Shown here: positions 1 to 41,872 of the stretch, in pieces
Layout of the letters: each line of letters begins with the position of its first letter
Numbering within the stretch: the first letter of the stretch is position 1
Origin: Salminus brasiliensis
Taxonomy: Eukaryota > Chordata > Actinopteri > Characiformes > Bryconidae
Direction of reading: 5' to 3'
DNA: 64,000 bases
Assembly: GCF_030463535.1 (NCBI RefSeq)
Contig: NC_132878.1
Span: 97,214,591-97,278,590 of the forward strand
The notes under the pieces: generated by a model
Databases searched by the model: none
What the model was told of the DNA's origin: nothing
What the model saw: the letters and a program-made list of their open reading frames with translations, nothing else
Position numbers and translations under genes: made by a program

Positions 1-112
1 ACACACACACACACACACAATGATTATCTGATTAATGGCCCTTAGGACCGTGTCAAGCTCTCTGCACTACTACACTGAGCAGCCCCTGTTAGCATGTGAG
101 TGAACGTCCTAC
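1..112. other. cep85 intron, left edge
   Basis: CA repeat at 1-19, then unremarkable intron sequence up to the donor of exon 12. Confidence 0.6.
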
Positions 113-15240
<15,128 letters not shown>

Positions 15241-15249
15241 GTGGCACTT

Positions 15250-15553
15250 CTGTGGACAAAAGTATTGGGACACCTGCTCATGTATTTTGGATGTGGTATT
15301 TCATGCCTTTGTCTCTACTCGCCAGTGAAGAAGACTTGCTACTAGATTTAGGAGGAGGAGCATTGCTGTGAGGATTTGATAGCATTCAGCAACAATCCAC
15401 CTCCACAGCTCCTCAATGCTGGGGGGCTTTATACCCCTCTAGCCCACGCCTGGCTTTATTAGGCAGCATGGTCCTGAGAGGGTCATGATGTTATGATGAT
15501 AGCTGAATGCATTCATTAGAAGGGGTGTCCACAAACATATGGACACGTAGTGT
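15250..15553. mobile_element. MITE family A, copy 4 (inverted, internally deleted)
   Basis: Starts GTGGACAAAAGTATTGGGAC and ends GTGTCCACAAACATATGGAC. Its right terminus is head to head with the 65-bp satellite that follows. Confidence 0.85.
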
Positions 15554-18500
15554 GCATTCAGCTGCTTTAGGTTGCACCTAGTGTGTCCATATGTTTGTGG
15601 ACACCCCTTCTAATGAATGCATTCAGCTGCTTTAGGTTGTACCTAGTGTGTCCATATGTTTGTGGACACCCCTTCTAATGAATGCATTCAGCTGCTTTAG
15701 ATTGTACCTAGTGTGTCCATATGTTTGTGGACACCCCTTCTAATGAATGCATTCAGCTGCTTTAGGTTGCACCTAGTGTGTCCATATGTTTGTGGACACC
15801 CCGTCTAATGAATGCATTCAGCTGCTTTAGATTGTACCTAGTGTGTCCATATGTTTGTGGACACCCCGTCTAATGAATGCATTCAGCTGCTTTAGGTTGC
15901 ACCTAGTGTGTCCATATGTTTGTGGACACCCCGTCTAATGAATGCATTCAGCTGCTTTATGTTGCACCTAGTGTGTCCATATGTTTGTGGACACCCCGTC
16001 TAATGAATGCATTCAGCTACTTTAGGTTGTACCTAGTGTGTCCATATGTTTGTGGACACCCCGTCTAATGAATGCATTCAGCTGCTTTAGATTGTACCTA
16101 GTGTGTCCATATGTTTGTGGACACCCCGTCTAATGAATGCATTCAGCTGCTTTAGGTTGCACCTAGTGTGTCCATATGTTTGTGGACACCCCGTCTAATG
16201 AATGCATTCAGCTGCTTTATGTTGCACCTAGTGTGTCCATATGTTTGTGGACACCCCGTCTAATGAATGCATTCAACTGCTTTAGGTTGCCACTAGTGTG
16301 TCCATATGTTTGTGGACACCCCGTCTAATGAATGCATTCAGCTGCTTTAGGTTGCACCTAGTGTGTCCATATGTTTGTGGACACCCCGTCTAATGAATGC
16401 ATTCAACTGCTTTAGGTTGCACCTAGTGTGTCCATATGTTTGTGGACACCCCGTCTAATGAATGCATTCAGCTGCTTTAGGTTGCACCTAGTGTGTCCAT
16501 ATGTTTGTGGACACCCCGTCTAATGAATGCATTCAGCTGCTTTAGGTTGCACCTAGTGTGTCCATATGTTTGTGGACACCCCGTCTAATGAATGCATTCA
16601 ACTGCTTTAGGTTGCCACTAGTGTGTCCATATGTTTGTGGACACCCCGTCTAATGAATGCATTCAGCTGCTTTAGGTTGCACCTAGTGTGTCCATATGTT
16701 TGTGGACACCCCGTCTAATGAATGCATTCAACTGCTTTAGGTTGCCACTAATGTGTCCATATGTTTGTGGACACCCCGTCTAATGAATGCATTCAGCTGC
16801 TTTATGTTGCACCTAGTGTGTCCATATGTTTGTGGACACCCCGTCTAATGAATGCATTCAACTGCTTTAGGTTGTACCTAGTGTGTCCATATGTTTGTGG
16901 ACACCCCGTCTAATGAATGCATTCAGCTGCTTTAGATTGTACCTAGTGTGTCCATATGTTTGTGGACACCCCGTCTAATGAATGCATTCAGCTGCTTTAG
17001 GTTGCACCTAGTGTGTCCATATGTTTGTGGACACCCCGTCTAATGAATGCATTCAGCTGCTTTATGTTGCACCTAGTGTGTCCATATGTTTGTGGACACC
17101 CCGTCTAATGAATGCATTCAACTGCTTTAGGTTGCCACTAGTGTGTCCATATGTTTGTGGACACCCCGTCTAATGAATGCATTCAGCTGCTTTAGGTTGC
17201 ACCTAGTGTGTCCATATGTTTGTGGACACCCCGTCTAATGAATGCATTCAACTGCTTTAGGTTGCACCTAGTGTGTCCATATGTTTGTGGACACCCCGTC
17301 TAATGAATGCATTCAGCTGCTTTAGGTTGCACCTAGTGTGTCCATATGTTTGTGGACACCCCGTCTAATGAATGCATTCAGCTGCTTTAGGTTGCACCTA
17401 GTGTGTCCATATGTTTGTGGACACCCCGTCTAATGAATGCATTCAACTGCTTTAGGTTGCCACTAGTGTGTCCATATGTTTGTGGACACCCCGTCTAATG
17501 AATGCATTCAGCTGCTTTAGGTTGCACCTAGTGTGTCCATATGTTTGTGGACACCCCGTCTAATGAATGCATTCAACTGCTTTAGGTTGCCACTAATGTG
17601 TCCATATGTTTGTGGACACCCCGTCTAATGAATGCATTCAGCTGCTTTAGGTTGCACCTAGTGTGTCCATATGTTTGTGGACACCCCGTCTAATGAATGC
17701 ATTCAGCTGCTTTAGGTTGCACCTAGTGTGTCCATATGTTTGTGGACACCCCGTCTAATGAATGCATTCAGCTGCTTTAGGTTGCACCTAGTGTGTCCAT
17801 ATGTTTGTGGACACCCCGTCTAATGAATGCATTCAGCTGCTTTAGGTTGCACCTAGTGTGTCCATATGTTTGTGGACACCCCGTCTAATGAATGCATTCA
17901 ACTGCTTTAGGTTGCCACTAGTGTGTCCATATGTTTGTGGACACCCCGTCTAATGAATGCATTCAACTGCTTTAGGTTGCACCTAGTGTGTCCATATGTT
18001 TGTGGACACCCCGTCTAATGAATGCATTCAACTGCTTTAGGTTGCACCTAGTGTGTCCATATGTTTGTGGACACCCCTTCTAATGAATGCATTCAGCTGC
18101 TTTAGGTTGCACCTAGTGTGTCCATATGTTTGTGGACACCCCGTCTAATGAATGCATTCAACTGCTTTAGGTTGCCACTAGTGTGTCCATATGTTTGTGG
18201 ACACCCCGTCTAATGAATGCATTCAGCTGCTTTAGGTTGCACCTAGTGTGTCCATATGTTTGTGGACACCCCGTCTAATGAATGCATTCAGCTGCTTTAG
18301 GTTGCACCTAGTGTGTCCATATGTTTGTGGACACCCCTTCTAATGAATGCATTCAGCTGCTTTAGATTGTACCTAGTGTGTCCATATGTTTGTGGACACC
18401 CCTTCTAATGAATGCATTCAGCTGCTTTAGGTTGTACCTAGTGTGTCCATATGTTTGTGGACACCCCTTCTAATAAATGCATTCAGCTGATTTAGGCTTA
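15554..18500. repeat. 65-bp satellite derived from MITE family A terminus
   Basis: About 45 monomers with an exact 65-bp period. The monomer is the MITE end (TCCATATGTTTGTGGACACC, then CTAATGAATGCATTCAGCTG) truncated after GTTGCACC and rejoined to TAGTG. Edge monomers keep CCCCTTC, like genomic MITE copies; interior ones carry CCCCGTC. Monomers 7-19 and 20-32 share the same variant order (845-bp higher-order repeat). Confidence 0.96.
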
Positions 18501-19034
18501 GTGTTTAATGGTAACTTCCAGCCCCCTTTCATCCGTTTATTTATCCACATTATAATTTCATTTATATCTAATTGATTTTTTTAATGATTCATTAACAAAC
18601 CTGACACACCACCACACTAGAGCTCTGGGTCTGAAGGTGTGCTACTGGGTCAGGAGGAAGAACTACAGGAAACAGCAGATCTGTAAAGAACCCATCTTTA
18701 TAATCAGACTTTAATCAGACAGGACTGCTTTAATCCACAACAGCACAGAAATGCATGCGGCAGACAGATGTTTCCAGCTGTCGTTCTGCACACGAGAGCT
18801 TTTAAGGCATCCAAGTTTGTTCTGGCTGCCACGAGTTCAAGAGATGCGTCACTGAAAAGGCCGAGCGTGACCACAGTGGAAGTCAATGGGCCACTGACCT
18901 ATTAGAGCTAGTACACAGTCTGCTGAGTCACTTAGAATGGAAGCCAATGGGCTGGATGCTGGGCTTTACAGACTGGGGAACCGTCTGCTGTGCAGTTATG
19001 AGCTGTTCACAGGATTTGCTTAAAGGTTTTAAGG
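18501..19034. other. intergenic, unclassified
   Basis: Unique-looking sequence between the satellite and the hAT-like element. No gene recognised. Confidence 0.5.
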
Positions 19035-19042
19035 ATTAAAAC

Positions 19043-20006
19043 TAGAGATGCACCGATCTGATATTAGGATCCGATATCGGTCCCGATATTAACTAAATTA
19101 GTGGGATCAGGTATGGGATAATTAGGCCGATCCATGGAACCGATCCTTTCTCTTTAATTGGTTGGTGTGAGACTGAACTGAATGTTTACATGTTTGACCA
19201 AGTTACTTATTTATTCTCAGGTTCAGCTGCTAGATTTTATTCAGAGTTACTGTTCATGCTAAATATAAAAAAATAAGATTAATTACTGTTTGTGTGTTTG
19301 ACAAAGAGAAGCTACTGATTTTTTTTTTTTATCTTTGGCTGATAAGTTTCATTTATTTTAATATGTTTTAAGAATTTTGAATTACACTAAACAAAATTTA
19401 AATAAGATTGATTACTGTTTGTGTGTTTGACAAAGCGAAGCTACAGATTTTTAAAATTTATTTATTTATTTATAGATATGGCCGATTAATTTGATTTATT
19501 TAATATATTTTAAGAATTTGGACTCATTTTTTCATTTTGAGTTAAGTTAAAAAATGAGTCTTAAAATATATTAAATAATATTTATTGGCCAAAGCTCAAA
19601 AAAAATTATTAATTAATTAATTTTAAAAATCTGTAGCTTCGCTTTGTCAAACACACAAACGGTAATTAATCTTATTTAAATTTTGTTTAGCGTAATTCAA
19701 AATTCTTAAAATATATTAAAATACCTAAAATGTTAGAAGCATGACTCCTTTTTTTCTTAATTTGAATGCTGTGTTCTGCATAATTGTTTATTTTAGTGAC
19801 AAATAAATTAATGAAAGCCATTTACTACATTTATATTTATGTTCATTTGTTATGATTTAGTCAAACCTAATGCCGTAAGTCTCTCCCACATGGTGAGGTT
19901 ACAGTTTATTAATTTAACAATGGTATCGGATCGGTATCGAGTATCAACGATACGCAAAGTTTATGTATCGTATCGGAACTGAAAAAGCCGGATCGGTGCA
20001 TCCCTA
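19043..20006. mobile_element. hAT-like non-autonomous element with 8-bp target duplication
   Basis: Termini TAGAGATGCACCGATC and (reverse) TAGGGATGCACCGATCCGG; flanks ATTAAAAC (19035-19042) and ATAAAAAC (20007-20014), an 8-bp duplication with one mismatch. The interior holds a large fold-back: about 19366-19470 is repeated inverted at about 19608-19715 (GACAAAGCGAAGCTACAGAT). No transposase. Confidence 0.87.
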
Positions 20007-20800
20007 ATAAAAACCACACATATTAAGGAACTGCATCTGCTGACAGTTTACTTGCGGGTCAATCACTTATGAACGTCAGCGGGCGGATGCAGAAGGGAGC
20101 GGTTACGCTGGAAAGCACTAGAGGAGTCCTTTAACCGATGAGGGTGATTTTAGTTTATTTATAGGGTTTAATTTACTGAGTTTTGCGTCTGCAGCTCCGG
20201 AGCTGTGCAGCTAAAACACGGACAAACCTGCGAATGAATATTAACCACTAACGTCCTCAAACCAAAGAACAACACATGCAAAAAAATACGCAAATACCAA
20301 CGACGGGGTTCATCATTTCTGACAGGGGATTAAAAAAAAATTATAATAATCGTATCTATAAAACAGCTAATTTTAATTTCCATTTATTTGATGGAATTAG
20401 TTTTTGATCGTTTTCTCAGTTAAAGGTGATTTTAGGCAGATTGTTCTATATTACAACTAAACCACCACCTCAGTTCTGACCACGGTCAGCAGTTTAATCC
20501 GGATTTGATTTCTGCTCAGAACAAACGTCACTATAAAAACCTCGTCAGTCACTACAGTTATAAATTAACAGACGCACTTAAAAAAAAATTAAAAACAAAA
20601 ACAAAGAAACACAAACCTTTAATTTTTTTCCAGTCACAAGTTTGATATGTTACTATCCGTGCATCGTCTGAATGCACCCGGTCACCTTCTGACCCTAATC
20701 AATACTGGCAACGGCTGAGAAGTAAAGGTAAATAATTATGAAATTTCGTACAACCAAAAAAAAAATTGCATATCGACTTCCTCTCCTGCAGGACACTCAT
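20007..20800 (-). other. mtdh: mtdh 3' UTR and downstream flank (inferred)
   Basis: AT-rich sequence following the mtdh stop in transcript sense, with two candidate AATAAA signals. No other feature seen. Confidence 0.4.
20145..20165 (-). terminator. mtdh: candidate poly(A) signal of mtdh
   Basis: On the minus strand about 650 nt beyond the stop codon an AATAAA hexamer occurs (plus-strand GTTTATTTATAGG near 20153). A second one, AAATAAATGG, is at about 20383. Either could end the transcript; neither can be proven from sequence. Confidence 0.3.
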
Positions 20801-35384
<14,584 letters not shown>

Positions 35385-35470
35385 TTCTGCCCGGGCGGTG
35401 CGTTAACGGACCGCGGCGTTAAAACATGGCGGTAAGGAGTGAAAATCGAGCCATTTTGGCCTAAATGAGT
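35385..35470 (-). promoter_or_regulatory. mtdh: mtdh promoter/5' UTR (CpG-rich, YY1-like site)
   Basis: The GC- and CpG-rich sequence around the mtdh ATG continues about 80 nt upstream. The plus strand at about 35424-35433 reads AACATGGCGG, close to the YY1 consensus and identical over 10 bases to the site in the cep85 promoter. No TATA box is evident. The transcription start is inferred only. Confidence 0.45.
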
Positions 35471-35705
35471 CACGAAGAGGCCGAGAAACCGCGTCCCTGC
35501 TCCCGCTGCTGCTCCCGCTGCTGCTGCGGTGGCGGTGGTGGTGGTGGTGGTGGTGGTCGCGCTCGGTGTAGCGGCTTTATCTTCAGTGTGCTGAACAGCG
35601 CCGCCTGCTGCCCGCCTTCAGACCCTACACTGCATCTGACAGCAGTGCTGCTTCCACTCAGTTCACTCAGATTCAGAGCAAATACTGATAGGATCTCCAC
35701 AGCCC

Positions 35706-35723
35706 CACACACACACACACACA

Positions 35724-35807
<84 letters not shown>
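35706..35807. repeat. CA microsatellite upstream of mtdh
   Basis: About 50 CA units with two CATA interruptions, 320 bp upstream of the mtdh ATG. Confidence 0.98.
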
Positions 35808-35809
<2 letters not shown>

Positions 35810-35839
35810 AAAGATCATCAAAGGTCAAAAGGTCATCAG

Positions 35840-36038
35840 AGTTAAATACATTTTATTTTTTCATTTCAACAGAAATGTATTAAATCCCTTGATTTTAATA
35901 AACAATTCTTTCAATTTAATAAATGGTTCCCTTTGTGTATTAGATCATTCCCTCGGTTTAACAATTCATTTTCTCAATTTTGTATTTTTTCCTTTCAGTT
36001 AAAAATTTTAATCCCTCTAATTTAACAACTATTTTCTC

Positions 36039-36070
<32 letters not shown>

Positions 36071-36720
36071 TATATTAAATTATTATTGTTAAATTATATA
36101 TATATAAATAATAATTAATGGTTAAATAATAAATGGTCCCTCGGTTTACCAATTCATTTTCTCAATTTTTTATTTTTTCCTTTCAGTTGAAAATATTTTT
36201 TTCTTAAATTATATAATAAATATATATATATATTAAATTATTATTGTTAAATTATTATATATTAATTATAAATAATAAATGGTCTCCTCTGGTTTTAAAT
36301 CATTCCCTTGGTTTAACAATGCATTTTCCAATTTTAATATTTTTCTCTTCAATGCAACAATAAATTTTCTCAATTTAATATTTTTTCTTTAATATAAACT
36401 ATTAATTTTCTGATTTTAATAATTTATTCCTTCAGTTTAACAATTAATTTTCTCCATTTAATAATTTTTCTTTAATATAAACTATTAATTTTCTGATTTT
36501 AATAATTTATTCCTTCAGTTTAACAATTAATTTTCTCCATTTAATAATTTTTCCTTCTGTTTATTAATTAATTTTCTCAATGTAATATTGTTTTCTTCAG
36601 TATATAAAAATAGTTTTCTGATTTTAATATTTTATTCCTTTTAACAAACTGTTCCTTAAATTAAAAAAATATTATTTAACAATCCATTCCTAAGCGTCCA
36701 ATTTAAGAGTTTATTACTTT
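35840..36720. repeat. AT-rich region with 83-bp duplications
   Basis: A unit containing TCTTTAATATAAACTATTAA repeats at 36386 and 36469 (83-bp period), flanked by diverged relatives and short TA runs. Confidence 0.75.
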
Positions 36721-38030
36721 TATTTTATTTTTAAATATGATTTTTTTGGCCTTTATCTGTGAGGGTCTCTGTAGCATTGCACTGATAGCTTTAGCTCCAC
36801 ACTGCTAGCCGCTGTGTTCTGAGTTTTGCTGACTGTTGGAAAAGATGTAAAAACACCCAAACAGACCAAAAATACACCAATATTAAATACAGATGCAGAT
36901 ATGATCCATATGATTTACAGGACAGTTCACTGGAGAAGATCTTTATTAGCTGATGATTTGCTAAGTTTTAGCCTCTGTCTGAATTAAAGTAAAAAACCCT
37001 CCAAATAAATCCTCCATCCGGACAGAGAGCTCACAGCAGACTGTGTCTGTAGTCTAGTATGAAGACTGTGTCCGTGGCAGAGACTCAAGAGAGCTGCAGT
37101 GAAACGTCCCGACTGAGCCCCACATTTACATTCCAATAAAGCTTATTGATCACACGCCTCTGAAGTCTGACTTTCTGCAGCTTTACAGAACTTCTAGACA
37201 ACGACTCCTCATATTTTCCTCCATGAAGCTCATGTTGATGCTCAGTAGAGCACAGAGACGCTCCTTTAATAGAGCTGATATTACTGAAATGCTTCATTTT
37301 CAATGGGCAGATCTGCAGCTGAAACAGGGGCCTAGTGCAGCCCAACATTTTAACATCAACATTTTAATAGAACATTAGAATATCAGATATTAATATTAAT
37401 ATAGAACAGTATCCTCATTATGACTTTTAGAGAAATGGGTTTTGGGGATTGGGGGGGGGGGGGGTAGTGCACTATAGACCCCTGTGGTGCGGCCTAAGCT
37501 TTCAGCCTTTGTTTTCCTTCCATTACTTTTACTTTTCTACTTGAAGTGGTTCTGAAACCAGTACTTTTACACTTTTACTGGAGTAAAAAGCTTCAGTTGA
37601 TACTTCAGCTTCTATAGAAGTCTTTTAAACCCTCGTATCTCCACTTCACTACCTGAGTGATGAGTGTCAACACTTTTGTCATTCTTTGGATGGCAGCTTT
37701 CAGAGGGACTACATTAAAGCTGTAAAGCTACGAAGAACAAATTTATTCATCAAACATTGATTTTTTAGCATTTCTGGAGCAGAGTGATGTGTTCGCCTCC
37801 AGCTGTGAGGTGTTACCCCCTCTAGCAGGTCCTGGGTCCTCCTCAGGGTCTCCTCCCAGTTGGCTGTGGGCACAGTGGCTCTACTATGAGCCTCTCTCAG
37901 ATAACAGAGCTCCTCATCCCATCAGGAAGCCTGAGCCCAGATACCTGAATGACTCTGACCTGAAATTGTACCTGAAACTCGTTTAGAAAATAAAAAATAA
38001 TAATAATATAATTATATTTAAGCTTCTCAA
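36721..38030. other. intergenic, no gene seen
   Basis: Includes a run of 14 G at 37451-37464 and repeat-like CTTTTACTGGAGTAAAAAG near 37575. Short open frames only. Confidence 0.5.
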
Positions 38031-38039
38031 GCAACTGCA

Positions 38040-38760
38040 GTTCACAAGGTGTCCACTAGGGGCACAATGTATTAACCGCAGTACAGCCGTGAAGGTGCGA
38101 ATGGACTGAAATCAGGCTGAACATTAAATGTGGGCATTAAATTACTAACACTAACTACTCTGTGAGTATGAATTATGTAATATAGACGAAATGGTCAAAG
38201 TTGAGTATACTCAAATATCCATGATACATGAGTGTGGTCACAGTGGGACACTATTATCCCACAATGCAGTGCGAAATGGAAAGGGAGGAGCTGCTCATGT
38301 CTTATTAAATGATTAGAAAAAGTGCCGGATAACAAAGCAAGTGCGACAGTATCATTAATATCGGGAACAATATCGGTGATGTATGTTGGCCTAGCAATGC
38401 GTCATCACTTCCTGTTAGCAGAAAGTGGGTTAGTATGTTAATATTGAGTGTGCTAATCTCCCAAACCCACACTATGAATATCAGTATGTAGTCTATACCT
38501 TAGTGTTGCCACTTCTTACTCTGCTCTCTTCTGATTGGCAGGTGGAGGTAGTAATGGGAGGGGCTAAAGACCACAACACTCCCGGGAAAACTTTTCCTGA
38601 AACAGTCAAAGACTGTCGGGATACCGGTTTTCTAAAGCACCCTTAAATATCTTTGTAGGCGTGTTCCTTACTGCAGTTCAGAGTGTATCCCAGCGCTGTG
38701 TTAACAGCAGTACAGCCGTGAAGGTGCGAATGAACTGAAACAGGGCGTATTTTCCTTGTA
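38040..38760. repeat. dispersed repeat fragments (inverse of 22640-23140)
   Basis: GCAGTACAGCCGTGAAGGTG occurs at about 38079 and 38705, and GATTGGCAGGTGGAGGTAGT at about 38532. These are the reverse complements of motifs in mtdh intron 9. Confidence 0.65.
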
Positions 38761-39570
38761 TATGAAGCCTTGTTTATGGGTGTGCTTGATAGTTGTCCAG
38801 CTAGGCAGAACACGTACCTACAGTGACTGTAGATCATGTATGAATAGCCATGTTTGGTATATGCTAATGAGCAACTGAATGCTTTCTTTCTATTGGCTCA
38901 CTGATGGCAAATTTGGTTGTGGCATTATTAAACAATATGCTAATGAGAAGAAGGTGGCCTGAAGAGCTACTCAACTTTTCACCTTCTGGGACGACCACCG
39001 CAGAGGTCCGAATCTGGCCCACCAGACATAATGATCACCAGTCCTCAATTTCAGTTCTCCAATTTGCTGAGTATTTAAGGTGGTGTTTGATGCGTCAGTA
39101 AGAAGTGTGTGGTTTTGGCTGGGGTGAAAAAATGCCCCCTTTACCACCCTGTTATTTGACCTCGGCTGGTTTTCGTAGCAGAGATGGTCGACGTTAGCGC
39201 CATAGCACAGTGCAGTTTGCCGGGCACCGCAATCATTCACAATTCTTGCTAGCTTTGCTGTCCTTATGGTGTGAGATTAGCTAGCTACAGAGATTGTGGC
39301 AGGGTGGGTTAGCGTTTAGCCTAGCACATGCTAGCTTCAGCCGAGAATTAGCATTTAGCCATTTGTTTTTGGCCTTGCTGTTGTGTTTTGCCCTTGAAAG
39401 ACTTTCTCTAGTGGGCGGGGTTTAAATATTACAAGACTGTGATGTAACAGTTTAGGGGTTTTGGAATCGGCCTGTTTTCCAGCTCTGTTCTGGTTCTGCT
39501 GGAGGCTCTTCTGAAGGAGGAACAGCAGTGTTGGAGGTTCACAGTTTCTTGCTTCCATCTACTAAGTCCT
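38761..39570. other. intergenic, no gene seen
   Basis: No coding signal. At 39478-39540 there is an inverted copy of part of the 3480-3860 repeat. Confidence 0.45.
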
Positions 39571-39577
39571 TTTATTT

Positions 39578-39971
39578 AGCCATAATATTAAAACCACCTA
39601 CAAGTGACATGAAAAAAAGGGGGCGGGACACGCATATTAGTCAGCAAGTGATCGGTCAGTTCTTGCAGGTGATGTGCAGGAGCAGGAAAGTGGGTCAGAA
39701 CATCTCCAGACGATCAGGCAGGTCATGTGGGGTGTTCCCGTCCAGGCATGCAGTGGTCAGTGCCTAATCTAAAGTGACAGGGTCATGAGGTTAAGGCTCA
39801 CCAATGTCAATGGAGGCTCCACTGACCTCACAACTTACAAGATCTATTGCTAACGTTAGTCTTGGTCTCAGATTCCAGGGCAGGACACCTTCAGAGGTCG
39901 TGGGAAGCCCTGGTCAGAGCTGTTTGGGACGTATACAATATTAGGCAGGTGGTTTTAATGTTATGGCTAAT
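39578..39971. mobile_element. DNA-transposon remnant with 22-bp inverted ends
   Basis: Left AGCCATAATATTAAAACCAC, right (reverse) AGCCATAACATTAAAACCAC. The 394-bp interior has no intact frame. Superfamily uncertain (Tc1-like suspected). Confidence 0.65.
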
Positions 39972-40026
39972 TGGTACCAAACATTTTTCTGTGCAAAATT
40001 CGTCGCCGTCACACGAACACCTTCTC

Positions 40027-40350
40027 CAAACAGTGGATGAAGGCGCCATCACTGTGATCAGAGGGTTGCTGGTTCAAATACCGCTCACGCTGCTAGCCAT
40101 CGGCAGCCGGAACCCAGAGAGAGCACAACTGGCCTTGGGTAGAAGGCGCTGTTTCCCCCCACATCGCTCTAGTGCGGCGCTGGCCGTCACTGGCGTGTGC
40201 TAACCGGTGCGTCAGAGTCGGAGGTTAGCTGCAGTCGGGAAAAAAAGAGGTGTGGCTGGCTGTGCACCTGTCGGAGGGGGAGTGTCTTGGTCTCACCCTC
40301 ACTAGCGTAGGGGTTGGGTAACTGGGGAGAAAACGGGTTAAAAATAAATA
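40027..40350 (+). mobile_element. tRNA-derived SINE, copy 3
   Basis: Degenerate box B GGTTCAAATAC at 40071, body CCCAGAGAGAGCACAACTGG and GGTTGGGTAACTGGGG, and an AAATAA tail. Same family as 25540-25838. Confidence 0.78.
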
Positions 40351-40375
40351 AATAAAAACAGCAGAATAATCAAAG

Positions 40376-40400
40376 ATCATGAACATGTTTATTTTATTAA
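40376..40400 (-). terminator. candidate distal poly(A) signal (b4galt3 or unknown transcript)
   Basis: The minus strand reads AATAAAATAAAC, followed by TG-rich sequence and then a SINE. The unique-looking sequence at 40400-41090 just upstream (in minus sense) could be 3' UTR, but it lies 5.2 kb beyond the b4galt3 stop, which is long. Confidence 0.2.
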
Positions 40401-41090
40401 TCTTCATTATAAGGCCACTATGTACTGTGTGCAGAATTCACTCTCACTCATTCACTCAAGAAAAAAAAAAAAAATTAAAATAATAATAATAATAAAAACG
40501 CCACGTTATCCCGTCTGACCTCCGTCCATCAAGGAGCTCCAAATCCAGCAGGTCCCGCTGCCCTACAAGGCACGTTCAGAAAGGCCGTCCCAGGTCACGC
40601 TCCCAGTCCAGCCTCAAGGCTCAGGACTCAGGCCCTCACTGAAGTTTAGAGATCAGCCGTTCATAATCTGATATTTACACCCCAGCTGGAAAGCTCAGCT
40701 GGGAAACGGAAATGTGGGAACGCGAGACGAACGCTAAGCTAATCGCTAACTATAGTTTCCCTTTATGGCTTCGATATGGAAGAAATGTTGAGCGTTGAGA
40801 TGATTGAACCCGGTCACTTCAGAGTCCAATTTAAGCGCCATTCAGACCGGAGGGGGGCAAAGCAGGATCTCTCCGTTAGCTGGACAGTGCCATTAGCGGG
40901 TTTTAGCTAGCATCTTGGCTTTAGTGCCTAAAACACTCAGAACCGCCTTAATTTACATCAAAAACATCAAAAATTGGAAATTCAAGATTCCCCATCTTTT
41001 TAATCCCGCAGGTTCACGCTCTGAAGTTCAGCTGCGGTCATTTCACACTGGAGATACGAGGCTAATTAGCTAATTAGTCCCTGCTAGAAA
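40400..41090. other. intergenic unique sequence, possible UTR
   Basis: Mixed composition, no repeats recognised, no long frame. See the candidate poly(A) signal at 40376-40400. Confidence 0.3.
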
Positions 41091-41092
41091 AT

Positions 41093-41320
41093 AAAGCCCG
41101 GACAGCTCAAACTGGTCATGCTGGTTAAAGTGGTTGACCAGTTCAGCTCTTGACCAGCATTGAGTGTGCTGGATGTTGTTTGACGGTTTAGCTGGTCTAC
41201 CAGCATGACCAGCCTGTCCACACTGATCCACCAGCAGAATAGAACTCGTTTCCCCAGTATGACTGGCTTGACCAGGCTGGTCCACCAGTGTGATCGGGTT
41301 GGTCATACTGGTAAACCCAT
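41093..41320. repeat. TGACCAGC-type degenerate repeat
   Basis: Multiple ACCAGCATGACCAGC / CTGGTCCACCAG words on both strands. Confidence 0.6.
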
Positions 41321-41766
41321 CTGTCCAAAGGTTTGTGGACACCACTTCTAGTGAATGCATTCAGTTGCACCCATTGCTGACACAGATGTGTAAATGCACA
41401 CACACAGCTTGTCTAGTCCCTGTAGAGAAGAAGTACTGCCAATAGAATAGGACCCTCTGGAGCAGATCAACATCATGACCCTATTGACTCCATGCTGCCT
41501 AATAATGCCAGGTGTGGGCTAGAGGGGTATATATAAAGCCCCCCAGCATTGAGGAGCTGTGGAGCAGTGGAAGAGCTGTGTTCTCTGGAATGATGGTGGT
41601 GAAGGAGCTCCATCCAGTACTTTTGGGAGGAGTTTGGGAGAGTTGGGGATGATGAGGTGGGGTGGTGATCATCATCATCATCATCATCCAACATCCTGAC
41701 CTCACTAACTCTAGATCTTGTCGCTGTAGAGACAGGTGTCCCAATACTTTTGTCCACACAGTGTAG
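41321..41766. mobile_element. MITE family A, copy 6
   Basis: Both ends present (CTGTCCAAAGGTTTGTGGAC ... CAATACTTTTGTCCACACAG), with an internal ATC trinucleotide run. Confidence 0.86.
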
Positions 41767-41833
41767 ATTAGCCTCGTTGCTCCAGCGTGTGCAACTTCAG
41801 ATGTGACTTGGACAATGGACTGCATTTGGGGTT

Positions 41834-41837
<4 letters not shown>

Positions 41838-41871
<34 letters not shown>

Positions 41872-41872
41872 T
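41838..41872. repeat. GT microsatellite
   Basis: About 17 GT units. Confidence 0.97.

Noticed and set aside
15554..18500. CRISPR-like array (regular repeats)
   Set aside because: No unique spacers: the 65-bp units are contiguous and the whole unit repeats. The host is a vertebrate genome.
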